A stretch of DNA of 64,000 bases from Erodium maritimum (lineage: Eukaryota > Streptophyta > Magnoliopsida > Geraniales > Geraniaceae), in NCBI GenBank assembly GCA_963921825.1, contig OY997596.1, positions 60,090,754 through 60,154,753 on the forward strand. The letters are read 5' to 3'. The stretch's first letter is position 1, and each line of letters opens with the position of its first letter. Positions 14,450 through 26,550 of this stretch are shown piece by piece. The notes below the pieces were generated by a model. That model was not told where the DNA came from. It did not search any database and worked only from the letters and a program-made list of their open reading frames with translations. The position numbers were made by a program, and so were the translations under genes.

Positions 14450-15252
14450 TACCCTCTGTTTTTTGATATTTCACACTTTCACCCCTTAACTTCTTTTTCA
14501 TTTTCTTATCTTAACTTGTTTTTTTTTTCTTTTGAGGAAGTATAGGCATTTTTATTTAGCCAAATCAGTTGTAGTAGCACTTGGAGAGCGCTTGGGATTA
14601 CAATCGAAAAATCATTTAACGAGCACCAATCTTATGTCCTTCTAGTCATCACATGAGTCACAGTGTTTGTCGACTGTCGAGCAAAGCTGAGAGCAAAGTG
14701 TCGGAGTTCAGAGAGAATCGCCCTGCACACCGCCACTACACCCCCACTTGGGATAGCAAGCTCTCCGACCACCCTCAGCTTCCTTATAAATCATAACCCT
14801 TCCCCTAACAACGACGTCAAAATTATGCCATCTGCATTTACTTTCACCCTCCCCACTATCGGTTGGCGCTTGAACGAACAGTCCGCGATCACAATCAAGC
14901 AAAAGCTCAACCTTATTTGTACATTTAAACGTCATGTGTTTCAAATATCGAAAAGAAAAAAAAAACTTTATTCACCTATCTATGGATCGAGTCTGGACTA
15001 TTCTCATTGTTTGACAATTTTTACCCGGTTCTGATTTTATCGGTATATTTTAAACTAAAAAAACCAAGCCCGGATCCGGGTCCACCCATCCGGGCCCAAC
15101 CCGCCGCCGGAATTAGTGCATTCCGGCGCCGGCCGGTTTCGAACTCTTTGTGTTTCATTAAATTCAATTTATTATAATCACTCTGAAAACATCGCAAAAA
15201 GGGGAATTTTAAGTGAGCAACACAGAGCGTGATCTCGAAGACGACGAAAACG
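14450..15252. other. Bidirectional spacer between RPS26 and the reticulon-like gene
   Basis: No gene seen. A GC-rich patch at about 15066-15140 contains CCGGGCCCAACCCG, with a GGGCCCA site II-like core, about 160 nt before the reticulon-like ATG. Confidence 0.45.
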
Positions 15253-16191
15253 ATGTTGGATGCTAGCAGCGGTAACGAGGCCGACGGAGCCGCCGCGTCG
15301 GCGGCGAGTCCGTCCTCCACCTCCGGCGCCGGCGGAAATCTGGGTAAGCATCTACTCTCGTTTCCATAGCTTTATTTTTCCGTTCGATCGATCTCTAGCT
15401 TCAGGAACTGCTTGGTTATGGCATGTAACGAAAAGGGTTGGTTCTGGTTTGAGCCTTTGGGCTCTGCAATGCCCCAATTTGTGGTCTCTTAGTTCCTAAT
15501 TTATCAGCCATGCTTACGATTCTGCTAGTCTAGAGTTGAACCTAGAAGGCTTGTTTTGAGTATAGTTCATCAAAAATAAGCAAACTTAAATTGTCATGTA
15601 GTAACGTTGACCAGCAACTATTGCATTTTCCGTTCGCAAGTCTAACGGCCGTTAAGTGAGTAACAGAAAAAGTTGATAGTTAATGGTTATGATCTGGCAA
15701 TAAACGAAAAGTTGAAGTTTCCATTTTAAGAAAGTCTTAGAGCACGTGACAAGCATGTGAATGGTATTTCACGGCGTTAGTCACACTTAACAGATTTTGA
15801 TACATTTTGAGAATTAATAAGGTGAAATCTGTTACTATCTGATAAGTTTCATATATGTGAGTTATGATTTGATGTTTGACTTTAGTACAATGAGGTGATG
15901 GAGTTCTTTCTATTAGTTACACCAAAACCGACTTGAGTCCAGTGGAGGCCTTAGAATGTGATTATTAAGGTAGCATTAATCATCATCATTGTGGTCTCTT
16001 GTTCTGAATTTATTTGCCTTGTTTACAGTTCTGCTAGGAAAGAGTTGAACCTAGAGAGTGTGTTTGGATTAGTTTATCGTAAATAGCTCGTAAGCTTAGT
16101 TTGAGTATTTGTTTGCCACAAACCGGGATGCTTGTTACTTGTTGGTAGCATAGAAGCGATGCATAAGAATGTGAGTGTTAAGGTAGCATTG

Positions 16192-16266
<75 letters not shown>

Positions 16267-18415
16267 TCTGTAATGAGTAGAATAACAATTTGTTTTGTGA
16301 TTGATGTTTGAATTGTAAAAAGGGTTAATTACACTCAGGTTTTGCAGCTACCAGGATTCAAAAAAATCCACAGAACTCCTTTTCGTTTGAAAATGATGAA
16401 AATACCCCTAACCCAATATAAAAAGGACTCCATAACCACCCAAAACATTTTGAGTAGCTGTGAAAAACAGTGGAATGGATGTAAAATGACTGTGTAAAAG
16501 ATACAAATATTCAAAAGACAAGAACAAAATGACTGTTTTTAGATAGGGTGAAGGTCATTTTCCCACAAAAAGAGATCTGTGAAAAAAATCGAGACGTAGG
16601 GTAGCTAGGTGAAAAACGTGTAAAGTTAAGAGTTATCAACCCTAATTCCTAACATTAATCCTCTTTATGATAGTTAGGTGATTTTGATTTTCTTTTCCTT
16701 AGCTGCTGACAAGCTGTTCGGGAAGCAATGGCATGCTTCTTCTGCAGCAATTGTTGTCTCTACAATTGGATGGATCATCTTTGAGCGGTCTGGAGTACCA
16801 TTCTTGTCAATCTGTTCAGATGTCCTGATCCTCTTGATCATTTTGCTTTTTCTCAATGCAAAGTACGAAGCTTACACAAATAAGTACGCTTACTTTGACT
16901 TTCACATTAGTTGCAAAAAAATACCCTGAGTATTCACATTTCGCAAATTGCAGCACTCGTCTTTGATAATTGCAAAAAAAGCCATGAACTTGCCTTTTTG
17001 TTACACTTTGTGTGTAAATTTGTTTTAAAATGACGATTTTACCCTTTAAAAATATTAGTTGAAAAATAAATCCAGAATTTTCATCTCCTTTAGTTTTCTT
17101 CCTCTTTGTACATCCAAGGAGGAAGACAATTAAGGAAGGTGGAAATTCTGAATTTTTTGTTATTTACTAATCATTTTAGATTTAAAATATTAAGGGTAAA
17201 ATCTTCATTTATGAATTATGACAAAATTACTCAAAGTGCAACAAAAGACAAGTACAATACAATATTTTGTAATTATCAAAGAAGAGGGCTACAAAAAGCT
17301 GAAAGTGAATACTTTAGGAACTTTTTGGAAATTATCCCAGTTACTTAAATCATCGGTTTAACAGCATAACAACGAGCTCTAAAAAGGGTCTCTCGTTTTT
17401 AACAGACAACTACAGTCTTTACCGGAGCTAGCCTTGTCGGAGGAAATGGTTCAGAATGTTGCATCTACACTTCGTGTTAAATTCAACGACGTGTTGTTCC
17501 TGGCTCATGACATTGCTCAGGGAAATAATTTTAAACTTTTTTTCCAGGCAAGAAGAAGCTAACTTTATAGAACTTAGCACCCTGTGTTTTAATGATCTGT
17601 GTTCTATACATATATTAAACTCACCCCTTTGGATCTTATAATTGCATATAGCTACTGCGTACGATAAGTCTTTTGCGCATAACTATCTCCAATTTTAATT
17701 TTAATTGCAGGTAGCTCTTTTTTAGATTAGGGTCAAGGGTATTTTCATCATTTTTTCAGCATATAAGAGCTATATGTTTTTTTTAAGCTTAGGTAGTTGT
17801 AAATAACGATTTAAAGTTGGACAGTTATGTGAAAAAGACATGTAGTACGCAATAGCTATCGGCAATTAACCATACCGTATCTTTGATCTCTAATTTTTCC
17901 GTTGAATTTCTATTCGACAGGTACTTGCCTGTCTGTGGCTCCTCTCTGTTGCCGGTGGCTACTTATCTTTCCTCACTCTCGCCTATATAGGTACTATTAA
18001 TCTGTATGTTGTTGATTGAAGGGGGAATACCCTGAATTATGCATGTTTTATAAATCACTACCCTGGATATGGGTAACACTTTGCTACCCTGGATGACCAT
18101 TCAGTTACACCGTTTGTTAAAAACAACGGGAAATTAAGGGGAGTGATTCATAAAATCCAGGTAGTAAAGTGCTACACTATGGAAACTCAGAGTAGTGAAG
18201 TGTCACGCTTAAAAATCAGCGCGGTGATTTGTAAAACATGCATTAACGTTGTTTCTGCTTTCATTTTAGGAGGCGTCCTATCGGTCACATTTCTTGCCTT
18301 GTACGGTAGATACAAAGAGCATGTGGATATTTGTTGCAGGGCGATCCATGGGAAAATCTCAAAGCTCTATACGATAGTTGGTGAAACTGTTACTAACATA
18401 CCTAGAGCGAGTTGA
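15253..18415 (+). CDS. Short reticulon-like protein (RTNLB family, B22/B23-like)
   Basis: ER membrane-shaping protein. Five exons: 15253-15343, 16703-16883, 17406-17547, 17921-17990 and 18270-18415, giving 209 aa. Residues 1-30 are an Ala/Ser/Gly-rich soluble head. The reticulon homology domain follows: KLFGKQWHASSAAIVVSTIG, a first hydrophobic pair ending LILLIILLFLNAKY, a hydrophilic loop (LPELALSEEMVQNVASTLRV), then a second pair CLWLLSVAGGYLSFLTLAYI ... GGVLSVTFLALYGRY, and a short cytosolic tail. Exon 3 ends CAG followed by GCAAGA, so intron 3 uses a GC-AG donor; a GT donor would not keep the frame. Introns 1, 2, 3 and 4 hold repeats. Membership in the family is secure; the subgroup number is from memory. 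Confidence 0.9.
16191..16265. repeat. (ATC)n microsatellite
   Basis: About 24 uninterrupted ATC/CAT triplets in intron 1 of the reticulon-like gene. On the minus strand they read as a poly-Met frame, which is not a gene. Confidence 0.98.
16321..16645. mobile_element. Foldback element with GGGTTAATTACAC-type ends
   Basis: Starts GGGTTAATTACACTCAGG and ends AAGAGTTATCAACCCTAATT, with inner arms matching around GCAGCTACC and GGTAGCTAGG. In intron 1 of the reticulon-like gene. Confidence 0.55.
16908..17339. mobile_element. Foldback MITE, family A copy 5
   Basis: Begins about 24 nt after the exon 2 donor of the reticulon-like gene (TTGCAAAAAAATACCCTGAG) and ends GGAAATTATCCCAG, so it forms most of intron 2. 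Confidence 0.8.
17641..17868. mobile_element. Foldback element, family C copy 3 (internally shortened)
   Basis: Left arm CTACTGCGTACGATAAGTCT and right arm AGACATGTAGTACGCAATAG are inverse to each other. It lies in the GC-AG intron 3 of the reticulon-like gene. Confidence 0.65.
18015..18247. repeat. Foldback repeat in intron 4 of the reticulon-like gene
   Basis: GCATGTTTTATAAATCACTA near the start is mirrored by GTGATTTGTAAAACATGCAT near the end, and CACTTTGCTACC is mirrored by GGTAGTAAAGTGCTA. It ends about 20 nt before the exon 5 acceptor. Confidence 0.75.
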
Positions 18416-18649
18416 ATTATAAGTAATTGTCGATTAAATACAGTGAATTTTGTAACATAATTGAAATTATCGATGATTGAACTTCGTTATCATACCCGGG
18501 TTTTGTCGTTAATTATTGATTAATTAATAATTTGATTACTTCAACTTATCAACTAGTATAATGATTTTTTTAGTTATGATGGTGCAGTTTGATAAAAAAA
18601 AAAGTAAAAATAAAGGGAAGTGGAGATTTTGTGTACTTTTTATCTTTAA

Positions 18650-19141
18650 AATTCTAAACTTTTAGGACAATTGTCACTTTAAAACAGATTGCAAGAAAAA
18701 TACACGTTTAAACCATTTTTTGTCATCATGAAAGAAGAAGGTTGTGATTTACAACAACAAAAGACCATGATGTGTTCACTTTTTACGATTTGAAGCCTCT
18801 TTCTTTGATATGGTAAAAAGGTGTCTTAAAGTTATATCTTTGTTGCACTTTGTACCAAAATAACGATTTTATCGGTGTAAAGCTTGAAATCCCTTAATTT
18901 TCTTCCTCTTGTACCGTTCAAAGAGCATGAAATTTAAGGAATATGAAATTTTGGATTTTTTTAAATTATAATTTGAAGGCTGAAATCGTCATCTTTAAAC
19001 AACTCTATACAGAAGTGCAACAAAACGACAAAAGTTCATGCACTTTTTTGCAATTATCGAAGATGGCTACAAGTTGCAAAAATTAATACTGCAATTATCT
19101 CTAACAACAATAGTGCTCACCACTTTTTTGCAATTATCCCA
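18650..19141. mobile_element. Degenerate family A foldback (copy 6) in the spacer
   Basis: Diverged arms still show TGCAATTATC...TTTTTTGCAATTATCCC on the right and CCTCTTGTACCGTTCAAAGA in the centre. The left end is poorly preserved. Confidence 0.5.
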
Positions 19142-19430
19142 TAATACAGAAGGAATAGCCATAAACACGCAGATGTCACGAATACAGTGAAACTTCCATT
19201 AACTCCAACAAATAACAAATCAGAATCAATATTTTCCCCTACAGCAATACAAAGAAGAAAACTAGAGCGAATCAACGACCAGACAAGAATTCATGAACAT
19301 CAGAAGAAACCGGTTAAAACTATTCAGAGACCTAAAACCAACCAAATAAAAGAATCAAATCTCCAATAAATAGCATCAATGAGGTCAGTCTATGAACAAT
19401 CTAACAAATAAGGCTTTTCCCCCCTTTACC

Positions 19431-22400
19431 TCAGAACGTGGTGCTGCTTTCACTGGCAGAGATCGAGGGGCCTTCGGGTTTCACAAGGCGTGAGCCCCTG
19501 TTGATATCAAGCCTCTGAAGCCGGCCCAGAGGATCCTGCTGCATCATCTCAGAGTAGTTGTGGGAATAGGAAGCGGCGAGCATGGACTGAGTCGACATAG
19601 GAGACTGGAATGGATGGAATTGTTGTGACATGTTGTTCATGTTCTGGGGATCGGTTGGCCCGGGTTGTTGAGAAAGAAACGATGATTGTGTATATGGCAT
19701 GTGGTGCATTCCAAAGTTGTAAGCATCTGTTGCTGTTGTTGTTTCTCCAGTGGCAATTTTGAGCCTCTCTACTTCTTGCTTCAATGCTTCGTTCAGTGCT
19801 GTAGTTGGTCAAAAGAGTTAAATAAGCCCATTTTTTAATGAGCTCCATGGTTTGCAAGATGACAGAGTACAAAAATAAAATGCCTCCAATGACCCATCAT
19901 CACATGCAGTGTCTTTTAATCAAAATCACGCATGATGTCTTTATAGTTTGAAATTGGCTACATCCTCGTGAACTTTGATTTTCGATAAACCCTGTATAGA
20001 TGATGTGTTATGAGGAACACACTGTCACCTTTGGGTTTTTCTCAAAAAACACGGTAATTTTTCTCAAAAGCTAACCCTCCCTTTTATCAGTTTACTTTTT
20101 TTATGATTATGCAAAAGGTGAAGGGTGAGTTTATGAAGGTGAGGGTGTGTTTCTAAAAATAACATGTCGTTGAGGGTATGTAAATAACGTTTTCCTCAAT
20201 AATTTTGGTCAAAATATCCCAAAATTCAGCTAATAAACACCAATGAGTAAACATTCTTTATAGGGAAAATCTCATTCAATTATCCCTGAGTATGCACCAT
20301 TCTCAACTAACTATCCCTAAGCTGACAAAAAATTTTACTCTCCCTTAAGTTTTTAGTCTCATCTACCCCCAATTCCATCCACTGTTGACGAAAAGACCCT
20401 CACGAACACACCCCAAAGTTGACGGAATTGGGGTAAAATGAGACTAAACAATCTTAAGGGGGTTGTCAAAAACCTTTTAAACTTAGGCATAGTTAGTTGA
20501 AAACGGTGCATGCTTAGGGGTGAGTGAGTGAGATTATCCCTTCTTTTTACTTCTTATCAATGTTCCAATATCAGACTTCAAAAGATGCACAAGAGAGATA
20601 TCAAGACACAAAAATAAAAACCAAGTATGCACGAAATGTACCGTCCCGTAGCTGAGCTTGCTGTTCCATAGCTTGTAAACGCAGCTTCAGCTCCGTGTTT
20701 TCAGAGCTTAAACCGGTTGTATCCCTCTGAAACCGACACAAGAAGTGGGTCAGGCTTAAAACCTCTACATACCAGAAAGTAAAATATATGAAAACAAATT
20801 ATATTAAAAGAGGAAACACAATTCATAATAGTAGCCTAGGTTACATAGGTTACCACATAAACATCAATCTGCAAGACTGTAAGAGAACTCATCATAAAGA
20901 TTTATGGATTAAACAACCAAACATATGTGTGTTACTTTATTTTTCCATTTCCCTTTTGTTTCAATTTTTTTACAATCAAACAAGGTTTCATATCCATATT
21001 ATGCAAACAAGACCTGGCGCATTTATGAGAGCAACAATTAGGATATTCTCAAGTTATTACTTTCTTTACCCCAAAATAAGCATCTCATTACATTATTTGC
21101 AAATATAAAAAAAATCCAAGGGATAATTGCAAAAACTTGCGGTGAACTATGCGCGTTTTGGAAATGACAGTTTTTCCCTTTACATTATAAGTGTTTTGCA
21201 ATTGTTAACCCTCATGTATACACTTTTGCAATATGGAGCCCTTATGTATACACTTTTGCAGTGGAACTTTCGACTTTTTGTAAAAAAAAAATAACTCCAT
21301 TAGTGGATTTGCAGACGGAAAATAGTAGGGGGATGTCATTTGCAAAAAAAAATAGCTCACTGATAGCATTTGCAAAACACACATAGTTCACGCAAGTTTT
21401 TGCAATTGTCCCAAAATTCAATTTCTTCCCATCACCCTCATGTCCTTCCATGCCCCCACTACTCAAGTTTTATAACTAACTTATAGGGGATTAACATTGG
21501 CAATCCCCGACAAATTAACAAACTAGTTAAAATGGAAATAAGACTTATTTTTGGGACATCCGTTGTATGTACCTGGAATAGAGTAAGCTGTGCAGAAAGG
21601 GTAGTTGCTTCTGTTTGTAGAGTCTGAACTTTCCTTTCAAGTTCAGACATATAACGAGCTTTCCTTTCTTTAGAGCGGGCAGCAGACTGCCTATTTGCCA
21701 AAATCCTGTACAGCACATCACATGCAATTTAATTAAAGATGCACAGACGCAAGTATCAGGACTTAAAATCAAAATACAAAATGTTATTAATTACTTGATA
21801 TTAAAACTTCCAACCAATAAGGATGAAGTCAGAGATCCATCATACTGATAATTCATATTCATGTGTCATCGGTCCCAAGTCTCTTTTTTTTCTTTCTAAA
21901 CTGATTTGAACTAAAATATTTAAGGAGTATTATGCATTGGGTAGATAACTAATTTCAAAACTCGATGCAAAAAATGGTCAACATAGCAAAACAAATCGCT
22001 ACCAGATTACCAAACTCCAACAAAACTATGCTCAAAATCAATGCATATTTAATCTCGCATCAAATCAATGATCAATCAATAAGACTGAATTTCAAACCAA
22101 ATCTGGATAGATTTGCTATCAATATAGTACAATTTCAATATAATTGCAGTTGAATTAAGTTTCCCAATTGGTAAGATTGTATATTAAAACTAATTGGATT
22201 GTGGTTGTAAAACAAAGGGATTGAAAACATCAAAATCAACACAATTCAGCTGCATTTCAATTAAATTCTTCATTTAGATACACACAAATCTTCATGGTTT
22301 TGATAATGAAGCAGCAAAATCAAATCTCTGAAAATTAGAGAAAAGGGAACAAAACCTCTTGGCGCGCTTGGGATCGAGAGTCCACAATTCAGCAAGCTTA

Positions 22401-22825
22401 TCAGGAGCCATAGCCTTCTTGGCCTCTATGCTCTCCATCAATGAAGAGCTATCCACCGAATTGCTATGCCTATGCCTCGGCCTGGTGCTTCTCTCCCCTC
22501 CGTCGCCGCCGTCTCCGGAGCCACCGGCATTGTCGGTTTTCTGGGCGGAGGATCCGTCGTTGGATCCGAATTTCTCGATGTCCATGTAGGTGCAGAAGAG
22601 ATCTTCCTCCGATCCGAACTCCTCGAAGCTCCCGGACGGCCCATCGAACGGATCCGAGACCAGATCGAGGTCGTCGGGGATCCGGTAGTTGACCTCGGAG
22701 TGGGCACGGCGGTGGTAGGCGCCGCGGAATTGCGGCTGCGCGTTATTGGGGTTCGGAGCCGCCGCCGCCGGAGGCCGGTGGTTCTGGTTGCCGGAGATCG
22801 GGTTCGGAGGATCTTGCATTTCCAT
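19431..22825 (-). CDS. Group I bZIP transcription factor (bZIP18/bZIP52-like, VIP1/RF2 group)
   Basis: DNA-binding regulator expected in nucleus and cytoplasm. Four exons on the minus strand: 22356-22825, 21573-21705, 20642-20726 and 19431-19798, giving 351 aa. Residues 1-150 are acidic and Pro/Gly-rich and hold [19 protein letters not shown] and [14 protein letters not shown], which match the group's phosphorylation/14-3-3 type sites. Then come [19 protein letters not shown], the basic region [19 protein letters not shown] and the zipper [20 protein letters not shown], continuing through [20 protein letters not shown]. The C-terminus is Gln/Met-rich and ends ESSTTF. The basic region has Lys in place of the usual Arg at the group I diagnostic position (RSKERK). 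The CT-rich leader (22829-22900) is typical of plant 5' UTRs. Confidence 0.95.
19985..20195. mobile_element. Element related to the foldback at 52012-52322
   Basis: The right end reads GGGTATGTAAATAACGTTTTCC, inverse to GGGAAACGTTATTTACACACCC at 52014. Inside, ACACACTGTCACCTTTGGG opposes AAAAGGTGAAGGGTGAG. In bZIP intron 3. Confidence 0.5.
20263..20540. mobile_element. Foldback MITE with 9 bp target duplication (family F)
   Basis: Starts GGGAAAATCTCATTCAATTA and ends AGTGAGATTATCCC, with arms including CTCAACTAACTATCCCTAAG. Flanks are TTCTTTATA (20254-20262) and TTCTTTTTA (20541-20549), eight of nine identical. A half copy lies at about 52585-52740. In bZIP intron 3. Confidence 0.8.
21120..21412. 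mobile_element. Foldback MITE, family B copy 1, with 9 bp target duplication
   Basis: Starts GGGATAATTGCAAAAACTTG and ends AAGTTTTTGCAATTGTCCC. Flanks are AAAATCCAA (21111-21119) and AAAATTCAA (21413-21421), eight of nine identical. The second copy is at 62577-62848. Confidence 0.85.
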
Positions 22826-22994
22826 TTCCTCCTCTCTCTCTCTTCTCTCTTCTCTCTTCTCTCTTCTCTCTGCTACGTCGTCTCGTGTTGTGTTGTGTGC
22901 GTGTCCTCTCTCTCTCTATGTCCCTATAGTCGTTAGCCGTAAGAGAATGTTCCTTTGGTAATACGACGTCGTTTCATGCACTAAAATGGGATAA

Positions 22995-24296
22995 TTCCAT
23001 AAAGGGTAAACTACAAATACATACCCCATACTTTACACGATTAACCGATACCACCCCGAACTATTTTTTTAACCGATACCTACTCAATTGTTAACGAAAT
23101 ATAACAGATAGCCCATGTCCGTCCAACTCTGTTAGTCATATTTTGTTAAATGACGAAAACACCCTCGGTCAACATTAGTAATTACACATATTAGTCTTCA
23201 AAACTTTTTTTCTCTCTCCTCCTCCCCATATGTATTCAAACCCTAATATTAAGTCATTTTTTTTCACAGTCACCACCGTGTGTTCTCTCTTTCACCATTA
23301 AATCAAACCTCTCATCCCCTCCCTTGTGTTCTTCTCATCTTCCTCTCTTCCCATCTTTGACCTTGCTTCATCTTCATCTTCCTCTCTTCGTATTCACGGT
23401 CGGAGCTCTGGCAGCGGCGTAGATTCGGCGGAGCTCTAGCAGCGGCGGCGACGTAAATCCGGCGGAGCTCTGGCAGCGACGGCGGCGTAGATCCGGCGTT
23501 TCTGGGGTTTGCTTCGAGCTGCCTGGGGATGTCGCTGGTGGAGCCGTGGGTGGTGGCGGAGTAGGTGAAGAGGCAGCGGCGGCGTAGCTCTGGTAGCGAC
23601 GGCGGAGCTCCTCCTCTTCGGATTTGCAGAGTCGAGCATAAAGGAAGCTCCGGCCATAGTTGATTTGCAGAGTCAGATTGATTTAGGGTTGTTGATTTTG
23701 GAGAGATGTATGGTATAGATCCATGAGTTAGGGTTGTTGATTTTGGAGAGATGTATGGGGTATTTTGGAGAGGATGGAAGAGTAATAAATTGATTGGGAT
23801 GGGAAGAACATGAACTGAAATACATTGGGAAGAACGTGTTTGTGATGGAATTGGAGAAGAGCATGGTTGTGATGGAAAAAATGGAAAAATGATTTTTGGG
23901 TAGAAAAATAAAAAACTGAAATAAAAAATAAAAGATAATTAAATATTAATTATATTAAAAAAACTGATTTTATGTATTTTTTTAAAAAAAACTGATTTTA
24001 TGTATTTTTTTAATTAAAATATGAATTTTTGAAAATAAAAATATTTTTCTTAAATAAAAACTGAATTTATAAAAAAAATGATTTTTATGAATTTTTAAAA
24101 ACTGGATTAGGGTTAGGGGTATTATGGGTATTTTTGAAAAAACTAACAGAAAATGGATGGAAAATCAGACGGCAGGGGCTATCTGTTATATTTCGGTAAC
24201 AATTGAGTAGGTATCGGTTAAAAAAATAGTTTGGGGTAGGTATCGGTTAATCGTGTAAAGTATGGGGTATGTATTTGTAGTTTACCCTTCCATAAA
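22995..24296. mobile_element. Mutator-like (MULE-type) element with long inverted ends and 9 bp target duplication
   Basis: The element proper is 23004-24287 (1284 bp). It is flanked by perfect TTCCATAAA copies at 22995-23003 and 24288-24296. Ends read GGGTAAACTACAAATACATA and TATGTATTTGTAGTTTACCC and stay complementary for about 130-140 bp. The interior has no transposase frame. It holds a GC-rich patch (23400-23620) with short repeats of GGCGGAGCTCTGGCAGCG and a duplicated TTGATTTTGGAGAGATGTAT. The GC patch could be captured host DNA (Pack-MULE-like) but no donor was recognised. Confidence 0.9.
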
Positions 24297-24370
24297 TATG
24301 ATACTGTGTTATCGACAACATTATCGACAACTACCCGACTTTAGGATGTGTTATCGATACCGAATTGTCG

Positions 24371-24794
24371 AAGTATTGGTCACGAACACTACACTATCTA
24401 ACGTCTTAAAATGACAAATGCACTATCTTAAGTATTGGTCAAGCGGTTGTGTTAGTAAATATGAAGGAAATCTTACATTTGTTAATCATATGACGTCAAG
24501 TGTCATATAATGAATGGTAAAATGACGTTTTTCCTTAATTATCTGATATCTATATATTTTATAAGGAACATTACAATTGTATTTTCGTTATTGTTCCTTG
24601 TAAAATGTATAGAGGTCAAATAGTTAAGGGGGAAAACGTCATTTTACAATCCATTATATGAAACTTGAGGTCATATGACTAACAGAGTGTAATATTGCGT
24701 CCATTTTTACTAACAAAATCGTGTGCCCAATACTTGAGGTCGTGCATTTCTTATTTTGAAATGTTGGGTAGTACAGTGTTTGTGACCAATACTT
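24371..24794. repeat. Large imperfect foldback repeat
   Basis: AAGTATTGGTCACGAACACT on the left is mirrored by AGTGTTTGTGACCAATACTT-like sequence on the right. GGTAAAATGACGTTTTTCC opposes GGAAAACGTCATTTTACAATCC inside. No coding frame. Confidence 0.7.
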
Positions 24795-26164
24795 AAGAGT
24801 AAGTTTCAATATTTAACCCTTAATTAAATTGTCACTGTTATTAATTTTGCGGTATATTTAAGGGTACCGTGTGACAATATAGTTTATGCACTTAAGGACC
24901 GTCTAATGGATATCCCAATGATAAGACCATGAGGGGGAGACGTAGATCATGGTTCAGTACTAAGGAGATCGCGATCCAGACATGCGACTCCCCTGTTGTT
25001 ACGATGGTAGAACAATGCCTATATTTCTTGTTAAATTAGAGATTCAGAGGGTTTTCTAAGATTCATTATAGGTTCATGTGACCCATCTATGCAACGACAA
25101 TTAGAATAGTCAAATAGGTCTTTGTATCGGACATGCCTTAAGGGTCGTCAGGAGAGTGATGTTGGTATGACAAGTTTTGTTATAGTATTGTTGCGACGGG
25201 AGAGGGGCGGGAAGCTCCCTCGCCTACCCGATGAAGACCTCAGGAGAAAATGATTGGGTTGATGCTGCTCAAACATCATGTCTAAGGTGAAGCTGACATC
25301 ACTACATATCGTCTCGACTCTCACTAAGCCAGACGATTTCCAGTACGTTCTTAACTCACGATGCCCTCAAAAGTGTCAGAGGGAGGACAACAGAAGCTGC
25401 TGACCATGACGGCAGAACAGTCCCTTTACACCGAAACAATTCAACAAACAAAAGTTCAACCCATGCTATTATTTGATCCACCCCAAATATTTTCAAAACG
25501 GTCGTTACTCACATGGTAACATTCAAGATTTGGATGATCTTTAGTCCTCAATTGGCACACACCCTGGTTCTAATTTCTATTATGGTAGTTTTCGTCTTGT
25601 GATTTGATTTTCACAATTCAATTTTGGCACATGATCGAAGAATCACGAGTTTTGCAGCCTATAGACAACTCGAATTGAGATGTGAGACTCGAGTTTGTCA
25701 AACGGATAATAAATGGTCGCTCACTAACTTACCAGAACAACTCGGTAAGATTCTTTTTCGGAGTGGAACGAGAAACTTCCTTCCGGACCACTTCAACGTA
25801 TTTTGATGGTTAATATTTAATAATATTCACCAAAAACAAGAATGGAATGTAGATAATTGCAAATTTCAATATTGTAAGCAATTACTTATCTTCTACATGC
25901 ATGCACCATTGAGCAACATCATGGTCATGGCCATGAATGTGGTCTATTAACCATGTGCCTTTGCATGTGCCGTTCTTAGTTTTATAGTCTTGTGGAGATT
26001 TCAGTTCTACTCATAGACTATCGTACACATATGACATATAATTGTTTATGTACATACATCACTGACAAGCTTGATTATTACTCTACACACAAGACATGTA
26101 ATAATTGTTTATGTACATACATCTTTGATAATGCTGATTATTAGTGTAACAAGTAATTAATTAA

Positions 26165-26550
26165 TAGGATAATTTCATCTCGGTATCTTAAATATTTTAT
26201 ATCTTATTTAAAATTTCTTAAGAAAATCTGTTTCATTTCAATACTTTAAATCGTTTTTAGTATCTTAAATTTTCATTAATTTCATTTTAATATCTACTGT
26301 TAATTTTGATTTTTCATCTAAAACAAGTAAAACGACTATAATACTCTTCACTAACGACCAAATTTATGGTACAATTAACGATGAATATTAAAATAGAATT
26401 AATAAAAGTAAAATATTAAGGTGATACAAAAAATATTTAAGATACTTTAAATGAATTAATAAAAGTTTAGGGTATTGGGATGACACAACAAGTTTAAGAT
26501 TTTATAAATAAAATATGAAAAATTTAAGATACTGAAATAGAATTATCAGA
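26165..26550. mobile_element. Foldback element, family D copy 1
   Basis: Starts GGATAATTTCATCTCGGTAT and ends ACTGAAATAGAATTATC, with inner GATATTAAAATAGAATTAAT opposing ATTAATTTCATTTTAATATC. Same family as 45846-46279. Confidence 0.65.

Noticed and set aside
16074..16265. Open frame of consecutive Met codons on the minus strand
   Set aside because: It is the reverse reading of an (ATC)n microsatellite in an intron.
22441..22961. Plus-strand frames opposite bZIP exon 1
   Set aside because: Low-complexity shadows of the bZIP coding exon and its CT-rich leader.
24900..25450. Degenerate retrotransposon in the moderately GC-rich spacer
   Set aside because: No frame, end repeats, primer-binding site or polypurine tract could be identified by eye.
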